NCBI RefSeq assembly: GCF_000178855.1
Contig: NZ_ADVG01000006.1
Span: forward strand, 1-64,000
Length of the DNA stretch: 64,000 nt
Direction of reading: 5' to 3'
From: Ktedonobacter racemifer DSM 44963
GTDB taxonomy: Bacteria > Chloroflexota > Ktedonobacteria > Ktedonobacterales > Ktedonobacteraceae
The notes under the pieces are model-generated. The model had not been told where the DNA came from and did not search any database. It saw only the letters and a list, made by a program, of their open reading frames with translations. Below are positions 27,481 to 34,626 of the stretch, in pieces (the stretch's first letter is position 1; each line of letters begins with the position of its first letter). A program made the position numbers and the translations under genes.

Positions 27481-27557
27481 GGAGCGCGGAGCGGGAGGGA
27501 CGCTTGAGACCCGGACCCCCGAACCGCCTAGCAGACAGCCGAGAGGAGACCCGAACT
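27481..27557 (+). promoter_or_regulatory. Structured leader L1 (GACGCTTGAGACCCGG loop)
   Basis: Loop core at 27499-27514. The stem is CGG-AG-CGGG with CCCG-AA-CCG (about 27487-27495 and 27518-27526), with a 2x2 internal loop. A conserved trailer AGCAGACAGC and a GAGAGGAG ribosome site lead to the ATG at 27558. Confidence 0.75.
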
Positions 27558-28133
27558 ATGGCCCTTATCACTTTTGAGCACGTAGCAGCCCACCTCGACG
27601 GCTTGACCGAGGCCCAGCTCGACAAGTGCCACCGCACCATCGACGAGGCCACCGGGCAAGTATTTTATCAGGTGGAGAGTTCAGAGTACGAGCAGAACGA
27701 GCAAATGTACAAAGTTACGTACGACGAGGAGACCGGCTTCCATTGCACCTGCAAGAGCGGTCAGTGGGGTTTCGCTAATGTGAAACATTGGAGCGGCGTT
27801 GACTGGCATGTTCGCGCCAGCGTGAAGCGCGAGCTTGAGTTTCGCGCCGAGGCTCAGACCCGCCAGGATGCAGACGCACGCGAGCAGGAAGCACGCCGCG
27901 AGGAGGCCGCGAAGAAGGAGCAGGAGCGCCAGCAGGAGCAGGCAGCGCCAGCAGACGAGCCGACCCGCGAGCAAGCTTTAGAGCGGTTCAGGGACGCCCA
28001 CCGCATCGACGGACGCCGCCCGACCCGCGAAGAGGCCGAGCGCCTTTTGTTCAAGGTTTCACCCCGCCCGACCCGCGAAGAGGCCGAGCGCGACATGCAG
28101 CGTTATCAAGCCCGCCCATTCCGAATCATGTAA
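27558..28133 (+). CDS. SWIM-like zinc-finger protein
   Basis: A 191-residue protein. Residues about 45-90 (MYKVTYDEETGFHCTCKSGQWGFANVKHWSGVDWHVRASVKRE) resemble a SWIM domain (CxCx(n)CxH): the CxC and final His are present but the third Cys is Trp. A long charged helix rich in Glu, Gln and Arg (about 95-140) and two copies of a PTREEAER motif (about 153 and 172) follow. ATG at 27558 with GAGAGGAG; the upstream in-frame extension translates leader L1 and is rejected. First gene behind the dyad promoter. SWIM domains bind DNA or proteins; the role here is unknown. Confidence 0.7.
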   Translation: MALITFEHVAAHLDGLTEAQLDKCHRTIDEATGQVFYQVESSEYEQNEQMYKVTYDEETGFHCTCKSGQWGFANVKHWSGVDWHVRASVKRELEFRAEAQTRQDADAREQEARREEAAKKEQERQQEQAAPADEPTREQALERFRDAHRIDGRRPTREEAERLLFKVSPRPTREEAERDMQRYQARPFRIM

Positions 28134-28228
28134 GATCCAAAGCCAGCGCGCCACCTGCCTAACCTTCCACAGCCGACAGGAGGCGCGCCCAGACCCCGAC
28201 CGAAGCCGGAGTACAAGGAGTATAGCAT

Positions 28229-28579
28229 ATGCGGGAGCGCAGGAAGCAACGCCCGGACCTATACCCGCCAGGGTGGAAGCGCATCACCCAGAAGTGCAGG
28301 GAGCGCGCCGGGAATTGTTGCGAGCATTGCGGCATAGCGCAATACACGCTAGCTCAGGGAAGGAGCGGCACGCCGTACTTGATTTATTTGCAAGCCGCCC
28401 ATGTACACCGGCTTGACCCGCACTTTCTACTTATAGAGCCAATCGGAGGCCAGCGCATACGCGCACTATGCCCAACTTGCCACGGTCGCTATGATGCCCA
28501 CTGGAGACGCGAGGAGCAACGCCAGGAGGCCCAGGAGGCCCAGGAGGCCCAGGAAGCAGCAGCGAACCCGGCAGCCTAA
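28229..28579 (+). CDS. HNH-type nuclease-like protein
   Basis: A 116-residue protein with CEHCG near residue 31, LQAAHVHRLDP near 55 and LCPTCHGRYDAHW near 80: two Cys pairs and the His motif of an HNH/zinc nuclease fold. A C-terminal tail repeats QEA four times (from a CAGGAGGCC tandem repeat) and looks disordered. ATG at 28229 with AAGGAG. Unlike most neighbours it lacks the L-type leader; its upstream region has a GCGCGCC/GGCGCGC hairpin (about 28147-28188). HNH proteins of this size may be nicking or restriction enzymes. Confidence 0.72.
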   Translation: MRERRKQRPDLYPPGWKRITQKCRERAGNCCEHCGIAQYTLAQGRSGTPYLIYLQAAHVHRLDPHFLLIEPIGGQRIRALCPTCHGRYDAHWRREEQRQEAQEAQEAQEAAANPAA

Positions 28580-28590
28580 CGAATAACCAG

Positions 28591-28674
28591 GAGGAGGAGC
28601 GGAGGGACGCTTGAGACCCGGCCCCCGCCCCACCTCGACAGCAGGCAGCAGAGCCACCAGAAGGAGGAGACCAG
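28591..28674 (+). promoter_or_regulatory. Structured leader L2
   Basis: Loop core GACGCTTGAGACCCGG at 28606-28621. The outer stem GAGGAGGAGCGG with CCGCCCCACCTC has 10 of 12 pairs. Trailer CAGCAGGCAGCAGAG, then AAGGAGGAG before the ATG at 28675. Confidence 0.78.
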
Positions 28675-29079
28675 ATGAACCACTTTTTAGCAGAGCTTAT
28701 AGCACTTCTTATCGGCATGTTTGACCGAGACGCCAAAGGCATTGTAATTCGCCACTGCGCCGCCATTCCACGTTGGAACCCCCACTACCAGCCACACGCG
28801 GAGCAGGAGGACCGCTATTATGTGGAAATCGAGTTGAACTATCCAGCCAATGAGGCAGGAGAGGCGGCTTATGAGCATATCCGCAGCATGGAGCATATGC
28901 TTGAGTACCTGAAAGGCATAGGAGTTACAGAGGAGAAGATCAAGGAGCGCGGCCCCTACATTCAGCAATATTGCCACATGTTCGACGATCCGAACGAGGA
29001 AGACAGCGGAGCGCCCACCAACCCCGCCTATATAGATGGTTGCTTCTCTGTAGAGCGCGAATGGTACGAGGAAGACTAG
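28675..29079 (+). CDS. Protein of unknown function (leader-associated)
   Basis: A 134-residue acidic protein (MNHFLAELIALLIGMFDRDAKGIVIRHCAAIPRWNP; YYVEIELNYPANEAGEAAYEHIRSMEHMLEYLKGIGV). The start is hydrophobic but too short for a clear membrane anchor. ATG at 28675 with AAGGAGGAG. Its neighbours in the leader-bearing run include antirestriction-type proteins; no function can be given from sequence. Confidence 0.6.
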   Translation: MNHFLAELIALLIGMFDRDAKGIVIRHCAAIPRWNPHYQPHAEQEDRYYVEIELNYPANEAGEAAYEHIRSMEHMLEYLKGIGVTEEKIKERGPYIQQYCHMFDDPNEEDSGAPTNPAYIDGCFSVEREWYEED

Positions 29080-29107
29080 CAGGACCCAGGCAGCACCCAG
29101 ACAGACA

Positions 29108-29198
29108 GAGCGCGGAGCGGAGGGACGCTTGAGACCCGGACCCCCGCCCCGCCTCAGTAGACAGCAGAGACCGCGAGGGCGGGAAAGGAGTTTCACCC
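29108..29198 (+). promoter_or_regulatory. Structured leader L3
   Basis: Loop core at 29124-29139, stem GCGGAGCGG (29112-29120) with CCGCCCCGC (29144-29152), one A-C mismatch. Trailer AGTAGACAGCAGAG, then AAAGGAG before the ATG at 29199. Confidence 0.82.
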
Positions 29199-29447
29199 AT
29201 GGCACACTTTCACTACAAGTACATGCGTAAGATCATCGACGAGCAGGGAACACCCGTCTATGTATCTCCTAATAACTACCTGGACATCACCACAAGCGAG
29301 GCCGTGAATTGCCCAGGCAAGAGCCAGCGCCAGCCATGCGAAGCCGTCGCCACCGTGCAAGACGTGCAGCCCTACGAGCATGCACTAGAGTACCAGTACC
29401 AGTGCCCATCATGCGGCCATAAATTCCACATCTTGTATCACAAGTAA
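29199..29447 (+). CDS. Small zinc-ribbon protein (leader-associated)
   Basis: An 82-residue protein with NCPGKSQRQPC in the middle and QCPSCGHKFHILYHK at the C-terminus, so two Cys pairs able to bind zinc. ATG at 29199 with AAAGGAG at 29185-29191, ahead of TTTCACCC. No family is recognised beyond a zinc ribbon. Confidence 0.62.
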   Translation: MAHFHYKYMRKIIDEQGTPVYVSPNNYLDITTSEAVNCPGKSQRQPCEAVATVQDVQPYEHALEYQYQCPSCGHKFHILYHK

Positions 29448-29470
29448 ACACCCTGGCAGGCAGGCACACA

Positions 29471-29551
29471 GAAGCGGAGCGGAGGAACGCTTGAGACCCG
29501 GACCCCCGCCCCGCCCAGCAGGCTGACAGCAGAGCAGGAGGAGACCCAAGC
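29471..29551 (+). promoter_or_regulatory. Structured leader L4
   Basis: Loop core AACGCTTGAGACCCGG at 29486-29501 (first G changed to A), stem GCGGAGCGG (29474-29482) with CCGCCCCGC (29506-29514). Trailer GACAGCAGAG, then AGGAGGAG before the ATG at 29552. Confidence 0.8.
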
Positions 29552-30067
29552 ATGAAGCAGCACCCATACCTGAAAGCGTTCTCCAACGCGACCACCCCCA
29601 CAAGCGAGCAGATAGACGAGGCACTAGAGGCCGCTTTTTCCATCCATGATGGAGCCTGGACGTATTACAGCACGACCGCGAAGCGCTTTATCTATAGCCC
29701 CGACCTGTTAGAGCTTGCTCAGGTGGAGGCACAGCACCTTTACCCATGCGATGAAACCGCCATAGCGCGTATTTTTATCCCTGCCTATCTGGCAGAGCAT
29801 GCCCAGCAGCAGCAGCAAGAGGTACACGCGCTTATTGACCCCCGAAGCGCGACCGGGAAAGGCGTCATCATTCACCCGAACACGCGCAGAGGAGAAGGAG
29901 GTTATCAGATTACCAGCTTCGACCAGGACGGCCTAATTAGACACATCATCACCCCAGATATTCAGAATGCACTTATGCTAGCCATTAGCCGCCGATGCTA
30001 CAAGCCCGTTGACGCGGAATATGTTGACGCGCTAGCAGCCACATGGACAGCAGGATTAGCCATCTAA
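29552..30067 (+). CDS. Protein of unknown function (leader-associated)
   Basis: A 171-residue protein (MKQHPYLKAFSNATTPTSEQIDEALEAAFSIHDGAWTYYSTTAKRFIY). Mixed alpha/beta, no clear motif, no membrane segment. ATG at 29552 follows AGGAGGAGACCCAAGC. Fourth ORF of the run to carry the conserved leader. Confidence 0.6.
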   Translation: MKQHPYLKAFSNATTPTSEQIDEALEAAFSIHDGAWTYYSTTAKRFIYSPDLLELAQVEAQHLYPCDETAIARIFIPAYLAEHAQQQQQEVHALIDPRSATGKGVIIHPNTRRGEGGYQITSFDQDGLIRHIITPDIQNALMLAISRRCYKPVDAEYVDALAATWTAGLAI

Positions 30068-30070
30068 AGA

Positions 30071-30146
30071 GAGCGCGGAGCGGGAGGGACGCGTGAGACC
30101 CGGCCCCCAGCTCCGCCCAGGCAGACAGCAGAGAGGAGACCAGAGC
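30071..30146 (+). promoter_or_regulatory. Structured leader L5
   Basis: Loop core GACGCGTGAGACCCGG (one change). Stem GCGGAGCGGG (30075-30084) with CCC-A-GCTCCGC (30107-30117): the A-C mismatch of L3 and L4 is here a proper A-T pair. Trailer GGCAGACAGCAGAG, then GAGGAG before the ATG at 30147. Confidence 0.82.
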
Positions 30147-31205
30147 ATGAGCAGCAGCACCGCCACCAGCACGAAGACCAAGAGCCAGCAGAGGCAAAGC
30201 CCCGAAGTGCAAGCCCTGTACCGCCTGCTAGAGACAGACGCACGTGTGCTAGAGATCGACACGGAGGTATACATTTTTCGTGGCAAGGAGCACCACCGCC
30301 TAGCCAAAAATGTGTATAAGGCCCTCTATACAAAAGGGTGGATAGAGCGAAGCCGGGAGTACACCGGCTCAGGAATTACCGAGTTCGCAACCACCCGCCG
30401 AGCACACGAGAGCGCCGACTTTATAGCGCGCATGCGGAGCGGATACAAGCAGCTAGAACTACCCGACATCAGCCGCGAGCCAGCACCCGCCGCCGTACAA
30501 CAGCCGCTTATGCTGGACGACTCACCAGCCGCCGAGGCCCAGGAGGAGCAGGCAGAGCCGAGCGTGCAGCCGGAGCGGGAGGAGCCGAACCAGGAGCGCG
30601 AGCCGGCAGAGCCAGAACACGCCCAGCCGGACCAGGAGGAGGAGCCAGCCGAGGAACCGACCCCAGGACCAGCCGCCGACCAGGACGACCAGGAGCGCGA
30701 GCCGGAGCCAACCAGCACCGCCAGCCAGGAAGCGGAGGAGGAGACCCCGGCAGCACTGGACGCCAACGCCCGCCAGGACCAGGACCAAGACCAGACAGAG
30801 CCGAGCGCCGCCGACCAGGACGCCAGCCAAGAGCGCGAGACCGAGGAGAAGACGAGCGCCCCCGATCCAGAGCAGGAGGAGCAGAGCCAGGAGGAGCAGG
30901 AGCGCGCCGCCGCATGGTTGGAGAGTATCAAGGTAGAGCGATTTAGCGCCCGCAACCGAAAGCGTATCTTGTCACAGCGCCCCAGAGCTACGCATCTTAC
31001 GACCTATAAGGTATGGCTACAGCACGGTTATCAGGTACGCAAAGGAGAGAAGGCCATCAGAATTGCGAAACCCGCCTCCAGTATGGAAGGAGGAGCGCAC
31101 GCACCACAGTTTAGGCCGCAGTGTCTTTTCGACATCAGCCAATGCGACCGAATAGCAGACCAGCCGGAGCCGAGCGGAGGAGAGAAGGCGACCGCAGCCG
31201 CATAG
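30147..31205 (+). CDS. Modular protein with C-terminal ArdC-like domain
   Basis: A 352-residue protein in three parts. Residues about 15-100 are a small helical, perhaps winged-helix, domain (VQALYRLLETDARVLEIDTEVYIFRGKEHHRLAKNVYKALYTKGWIERSREYTGSG). About 120-265 is a disordered acidic Glu/Pro/Gln/Asp tract. About 265-340 (RNRKRILSQRPRATHLTTYKVWLQHGYQVRKGEKAIRI) matches the N-terminal ssDNA-binding part of ArdC-type antirestriction proteins, including the Y-x-VRKGEKAI signature also seen at 32133. ATG at 30147 with GAGGAG. Antirestriction is the known role of ArdC relatives; here it is inferred. Confidence 0.75.
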   Translation: MSSSTATSTKTKSQQRQSPEVQALYRLLETDARVLEIDTEVYIFRGKEHHRLAKNVYKALYTKGWIERSREYTGSGITEFATTRRAHESADFIARMRSGYKQLELPDISREPAPAAVQQPLMLDDSPAAEAQEEQAEPSVQPEREEPNQEREPAEPEHAQPDQEEEPAEEPTPGPAADQDDQEREPEPTSTASQEAEEETPAALDANARQDQDQDQTEPSAADQDASQERETEEKTSAPDPEQEEQSQEEQERAAAWLESIKVERFSARNRKRILSQRPRATHLTTYKVWLQHGYQVRKGEKAIRIAKPASSMEGGAHAPQFRPQCLFDISQCDRIADQPEPSGGEKATAAA

Positions 31206-31242
31206 ACGAAAGCGAGGAGCAGGGAGGCAAGAAGACGAGAGA

Positions 31243-31345
31243 ACGGGCATGCTTGACGCTAAAGCTTGAGACCCGGCCAGCATGCCCGCCCAGCAGACAG
31301 CAGAGCCACCAGAAGGAGACCCCGCCGCGATACACCAAGTATAGC
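31243..31345 (+). promoter_or_regulatory. Structured leader L6, orphaned (no ORF follows)
   Basis: Perfect 10-bp stem CGGGCATGCT (31244-31253) with AGCATGCCCG (31279-31288), of different sequence from L1-L5, around a slightly longer loop ending AAGCTTGAGACCCGG. Trailer CAGCAGACAGCAGAGCCACC matches L2. Downstream, GTATAGCATATCTGCG resembles the start region of the HNH gene (GTATAGCATATGCG) with the ATG disrupted. Probably the remnant of a lost gene. Confidence 0.75.
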
Positions 31346-31393
31346 ATATCTGCGCCAGCATGCGCCCAACTGCGAGCCGATCACCCCCGCGGG

Positions 31394-31461
31394 CGTGACC
31401 AGTCGCCGCCGTCACAGGCGCGCCGCCTGGCCGACAATGTGACACCCAGCTCACAGTCACA
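31394..31461. repeat. TGTGAC dyad pair, locus 7
   Basis: Dyads at 31394-31416 (one base short) and 31438-31461. The spacer is GC-rich with GCCTGGCCG. GC-rich DNA without a supported gene continues to 31665. Confidence 0.8.
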
Positions 31462-31668
31462 CTTGCCCGACCACAAGCCAGAAGCCACGAGTCAGAAGCC
31501 GGACCAGGGAAGGAGCGCGAGCCGGGCGAGTACGCCCGGCCCCTTCGGGGACGCCCAGCCACCGCCGCGCCACCTCGCAGCCGCCGCGCATTACTTGGTC
31601 CCTGCGAGTCACACACCAGCCAGAGCCGGAGGGGACCCGAAGCGGAGCGTGCCCACCCAAAAACAAAA

Positions 31669-31764
31669 GTACTAAAAAATAATGGCCTGGGACAGTACTA
31701 ATATCTCACTTGAAAATAATGCTTCGAGACATTATAATTGAAGTGTACCAGTTGAGTGGTACAC
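31669..31764 (+). promoter_or_regulatory. Dyad-in-spacer promoter, copy 3, with 5'-end hairpin
   Basis: TTGAAA (31710-31715), 17-bp spacer, TATAAT (31733-31738), with dyad AATGCTTCGAGACATT at 31718-31733. AGTACT lies upstream at about 31670 and 31694. The transcript would begin inside or beside the hairpin GTGTACCA (31743-31750) / TGGTACAC (31757-31764). Confidence 0.88.
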
Positions 31765-31800
31765 GGAGCGCGGCGAGGAGCCGCAAGGAAGGATACTATC

Positions 31801-32055
31801 ATGCCAGATGTGACCATTTCTCTCCCTTTTCCCCCAACCGATGACGGAGAAGGCTATATCTTCCCCGCACCTGAATGTTGCCCACAAAGCGCGGCAAGGC
31901 TCGTTGTCGTGTTCAAGGATGAGCACGGCACCGTGAGAGAGCTGATCTACGCACACGACACGAAACACGCCCTTAACATCATCTTTTATCACACCTGCGT
32001 GCTAAAGCATCTCTTTGGCGGAGATATCGAGACCCGCCCCATTAACACCCACTAA
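31801..32055 (+). CDS. Small protein of unknown function
   Basis: An 84-residue protein (MPDVTISLPFPPTDDGEGYIFPAPECCPQSAARLVVVFKDEHGTVRELIYAHDTKHALNI). ATG at 31801 with AAGGAAGGA. First gene after the third dyad promoter. Beta-rich, two adjacent Cys, no family recognised. Confidence 0.6.
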   Translation: MPDVTISLPFPPTDDGEGYIFPAPECCPQSAARLVVVFKDEHGTVRELIYAHDTKHALNIIFYHTCVLKHLFGGDIETRPINTH

Positions 32056-32060
32056 ACGAT

Positions 32061-32132
32061 GTAGCGAGCTTGGGACGCTTGAGACCCGGCCCAAGCTCGC
32101 ACCAGCCAGCAGACAGCAAAGGAGTCTTTACT
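32061..32132 (+). promoter_or_regulatory. Structured leader L7
   Basis: Perfect 10-bp stem GCGAGCTTGG (32064-32073) with CCAAGCTCGC (32091-32100) around the loop GACGCTTGAGACCCGG plus one C. The stem sequence differs fully from L1-L6 while the loop is identical. Trailer CAGCAGACAGC, then AAAGGAG before the ATG at 32133. Confidence 0.88.
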
Positions 32133-32597
32133 ATGACCAAGACCACCAAACGCACCCTCCAGGACGACCCCAAGAAGGCCGAGCAGGCCGCAGCATTCCG
32201 CCAGATGGCGGCCCTGTTAGATGGCGAGTTGAAGGAAGGCAAGCACGAACAACGCCTCAAGAAAGCGCGCCAGGAGTCAACGAGCATTGCCCGGTATAGT
32301 CCACTCAATCAGCTTCTTATTCTTACACAATGCCCCCATGTCACAGTAGTACACGGCTATGTGGAGTGGAAGGACTTGGGGTTTCAGGTACGCAAGGGTG
32401 AGAAGGGCATAGCAATACGTGCCCCACACGCGAAGGCCCCACAGGGCGAGGACGCCGGTACAGTTGGTTTTCATCGTATGTATGTTTTTGATAAATCGCA
32501 GGTTGACCCCATCACCACCGACGAGCAGACCCCGGAGCCAGGAGCAGCACCCCAGGACCAGGACAACCAGCCAGCCCCCGCGCCTGCTGCTGATTAA
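32133..32597 (+). CDS. ArdC-like antirestriction domain protein
   Basis: A 154-residue protein matching the N-terminal domain of ArdC: RYSPLNQLLILTQCPHVTVVHGYVEWKDLGFQVRKGEKGIAIRAP, then GFHRMYVFDKSQ. The C-terminal metallopeptidase half of full ArdC (about 300 residues in total) is missing; the tail is Pro/Gln-rich. ArdC-type proteins bind ssDNA and protect incoming plasmid DNA from restriction. ATG at 32133 with AAAGGAG. It shares the VRKGEKG signature with the gene at 30147. Both are controlled by dyad promoters, which fits early expression after transfer. Confidence 0.82.
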   Translation: MTKTTKRTLQDDPKKAEQAAAFRQMAALLDGELKEGKHEQRLKKARQESTSIARYSPLNQLLILTQCPHVTVVHGYVEWKDLGFQVRKGEKGIAIRAPHAKAPQGEDAGTVGFHRMYVFDKSQVDPITTDEQTPEPGAAPQDQDNQPAPAPAAD

Positions 32598-32616
32598 ATA
32601 GCCCTTACTACGATGT

Positions 32617-32663
32617 GGGCTTGTGTCTCGCTCGCTCGACGCAGCGAGCCGAGGCACAGGCCC
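32617..32663 (+). promoter_or_regulatory. Long leader hairpin before the gene at 32691
   Basis: GGGCTTGTG (32617-32625) with CACAGGCCC (32655-32663) and inner GCTCGCT (32630-32636) with AGCGAGC (32643-32649). The apical loop is CGACGC, sharing GACGC with the L-type leaders. It occupies the place where those leaders stand. Confidence 0.7.
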
Positions 32664-32690
32664 GACGAAGACCACCAAGGAGAATACAGT

Positions 32691-33536
32691 ATGCCAAGCC
32701 AGCAAGAGCGCCCGGAGATGCACAATGTCTATCTGGGGTGGAATGATTACGAAATCAAGGTAGGCCCGGAGGCATATCGGCGCATCATTGAAATAGTGCA
32801 GGCCGAAGCCGTTTGTCGCAAGTGTGGGCAGCGTTACAGCGAAGAGGCCCCCAACGTTGCAGGCTTGCTCTGTCTGCATTGCTTTCTGGCAGAGGATAGA
32901 AAGGGACTCACCTATCAGGGGTTACTTACCCCCGATTTGGGCGAGCAGCCAACCAGGAGACTATACACCCCCTACGATAGCAAAGCCTACTTCTTTTTAG
33001 ACGGTCAGGGCCATGTGTACACCACCAAGGGAGGCCCAGGAGAGAAGGAGGACGTAACCCAAAATGAAAATGCAACCCTCAAATACTGGCACTTTCCCCG
33101 CCCTGTACAAGCCGCCATGTCGAACGGGCAAACCGTTGACGCGAGCCATTGGCATTGGACGATCCACGGCACCCCCCGGACGGATGACGTGGTAATGATC
33201 CAGCATGGAAGCTCATGGCGCAAGGACGAAATACTTTTTATTGTGAAGCGCCACGGGCAAGCTATCCAGATCAGCCGACGCAAGCCGATGCACCGCGCCC
33301 TCCTGGCAGAAGCACGCGCCGAGCTTGAAGGTATGCGCAGAGGCAATATGTACTTAATAGATGGTGAGGAGCAGTATAGCATCTATGAGAGCGATGTATA
33401 CCGATTGGTTGCGCGCAAAGTTGGCGAAATCTTGCAGGAGGCCACGAGTAACACCGAAGCCCCCGACGAGCACAGCGCAGACGAGGAGAGCGAGGAAGCC
33501 AACGAGGAAGCCCACAGCGCAGCAGCGAGCCGCTAG
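32691..33536 (+). CDS. Protein of unknown function with an N-terminal zinc knuckle
   Basis: A 281-residue protein. CRKCGQRY and LCLHCF near residues 42-66 form a zinc ribbon. The middle (YTPYDSKAYFFLDGQGHVYTTKGG, HWHWTIHGTPRTDDVVMIQHGSSWRKDEILFIVKRHGQAIQISRR) is beta-rich, and the tail is acidic. ATG at 32691 with AAGGAG. Follows the ArdC-like gene, probably in one transcript. No family recognised. Confidence 0.65.
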   Translation: MPSQQERPEMHNVYLGWNDYEIKVGPEAYRRIIEIVQAEAVCRKCGQRYSEEAPNVAGLLCLHCFLAEDRKGLTYQGLLTPDLGEQPTRRLYTPYDSKAYFFLDGQGHVYTTKGGPGEKEDVTQNENATLKYWHFPRPVQAAMSNGQTVDASHWHWTIHGTPRTDDVVMIQHGSSWRKDEILFIVKRHGQAIQISRRKPMHRALLAEARAELEGMRRGNMYLIDGEEQYSIYESDVYRLVARKVGEILQEATSNTEAPDEHSADEESEEANEEAHSAAASR

Positions 33537-33551
33537 AAAGGATACCCTAAC

Positions 33552-33782
33552 ATGAGTCAGTACTCTGTTGTTCCAGAGCTTTATTATGATCGTGACTTGC
33601 AGGCATACATCTATGATCGTTTTCACGGAGGCCGGTTGATTGTTCCTGATGCCCTCTTTCAAGACGCAGTGAAAACCTATCAGGAGCAATACCGATGTGT
33701 ATGGGGAATCGCTTGGAGCATCGCTATCAAGCTTTCCTCCTGGGACCGCGACGAGAGCGGGCGTGTTTTTTACTCAATCTAA
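33552..33782 (+). CDS. Small protein of unknown function
   Basis: A 76-residue protein (MSQYSVVPELYYDRDLQAYIYDRFHGGRLIVPDALFQDAVKTYQEQYRC). ATG at 33552 with AAAGGAT, 15 bases after the previous stop, so the last gene of this unit. No motif recognised. The following 300 bp (to about 34090) are GC-rich with no supported gene. Confidence 0.58.
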   Translation: MSQYSVVPELYYDRDLQAYIYDRFHGGRLIVPDALFQDAVKTYQEQYRCVWGIAWSIAIKLSSWDRDESGRVFYSI

Positions 33783-34096
33783 CAGGAAGGCGCGAGCGTG
33801 GCGACTGCGAGGCAGACCGTCACGCCCGCGCCCTTTGCAGGAGACCCGCAGCGAGGGAGCGAGACCGCAGCAGGAGCAGAAAGCGCAGACCCGCCGAGGC
33901 GTGGAGCCGCGACCGGGCTACCGCCCGGCAGGCTCACGCCTGATTCCCACCCGCCCACGCGCCGCCCCGTTGAAGGCCCCACGACCCACGCCCCACCTCG
34001 CAAATAATGCGTTCTGCAGGACGGCGAGCAGGACCACCAGCCGCAGCCAGGACCCGGAACCGAAGAGGGAGAGAGGGAGACGATCACCCCGGCGAG

Positions 34097-34239
34097 TGTG
34101 ACCCTTGGCCACGCGTCACATCCTGCGCACCAGGTGGAGAACGTGACACCCGAGCACCGTCACACCTTGCAGCTGAGAGGTGTGAGCGTGGCCAGCCGCA
34201 GCCGTCACAATCAAAGCACCTGGCGGAGAGCGTGACCAC
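34097..34239. repeat. TGTGAC dyad cluster, locus 8
   Basis: Dyads at 34097-34120 and 34142-34164, then an interrupted copy at 34181-34209 with a longer centre, and a half site GTGACCAC at 34232-34239. Spacers carry CCAGGTGG and CACCTGGCG. Confidence 0.78.
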
Positions 34240-34284
34240 TGCCGCCAAGTGATGAGTGAATAGTACCAATAATTCCTGAGAGAA

Positions 34285-34626
34285 AGATTGATATATGCTA
34301 CTATTATGGTATTCCGCTCTCTTTTATATGTCTTTGTGACTTTCGCCGGAGGTAGGTTATCCTGCTTTATCTGTCGCTGGGAGTTCTTCAGAGCGTGTAG
34401 AGGAGAGCAAAAAAAGACTTTGCCGCCGCTGTGAATTCCTTCTCTTGTGAATTTGCGCCGGAAGTCATCGCAACCAACGTATCAAACTTATTCAATCTTT
34501 TAGTCGGTCGCTTGTTAGCGATAGAAAGGAGGTCAACCCGCATGTAGGGAGCAACCACCGTTCTATCGCTGTGTGTTTTTTGGAGGGTTGCTTAGGAGAG
34601 TAAGCGATAGAAAGGAAGGACCCCAC
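34285..34626 (+). promoter_or_regulatory. Conserved roughly 300-nt leader of NTase module 1, with start-stop uORF
   Basis: Shared blocks with the leader at 59460-59778: TATG-TAC...ATGGTAT promoter-like start, TTTCGCCGGA, TCTGTCGCTGG, CGCTGTGAA, TTTGCGCCGGAAG and GCGATAGAAAGGAGGT. At 34517-34560 AGCGATAGAA pairs perfectly with TTCTATCGCT, enclosing AAGGAGGT and an ATGTAG (start then stop). A further AGCGATAGAA precedes the ribosome site of the real gene and could compete for the same pairing strand. Confidence 0.7.

Noticed and set aside
30338-30946. A 202-residue frame opposite in phase to the gene at 30147
   Set aside because: Shadow of the acidic low-complexity tract; Arg/Gly-rich with no ribosome site.
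27481-32132. Leader hairpins as integron attC sites
   Set aside because: No GTTRRRY/RYYYAAC core sites and no tyrosine integrase in the window; only the cassette-like arrangement is similar.
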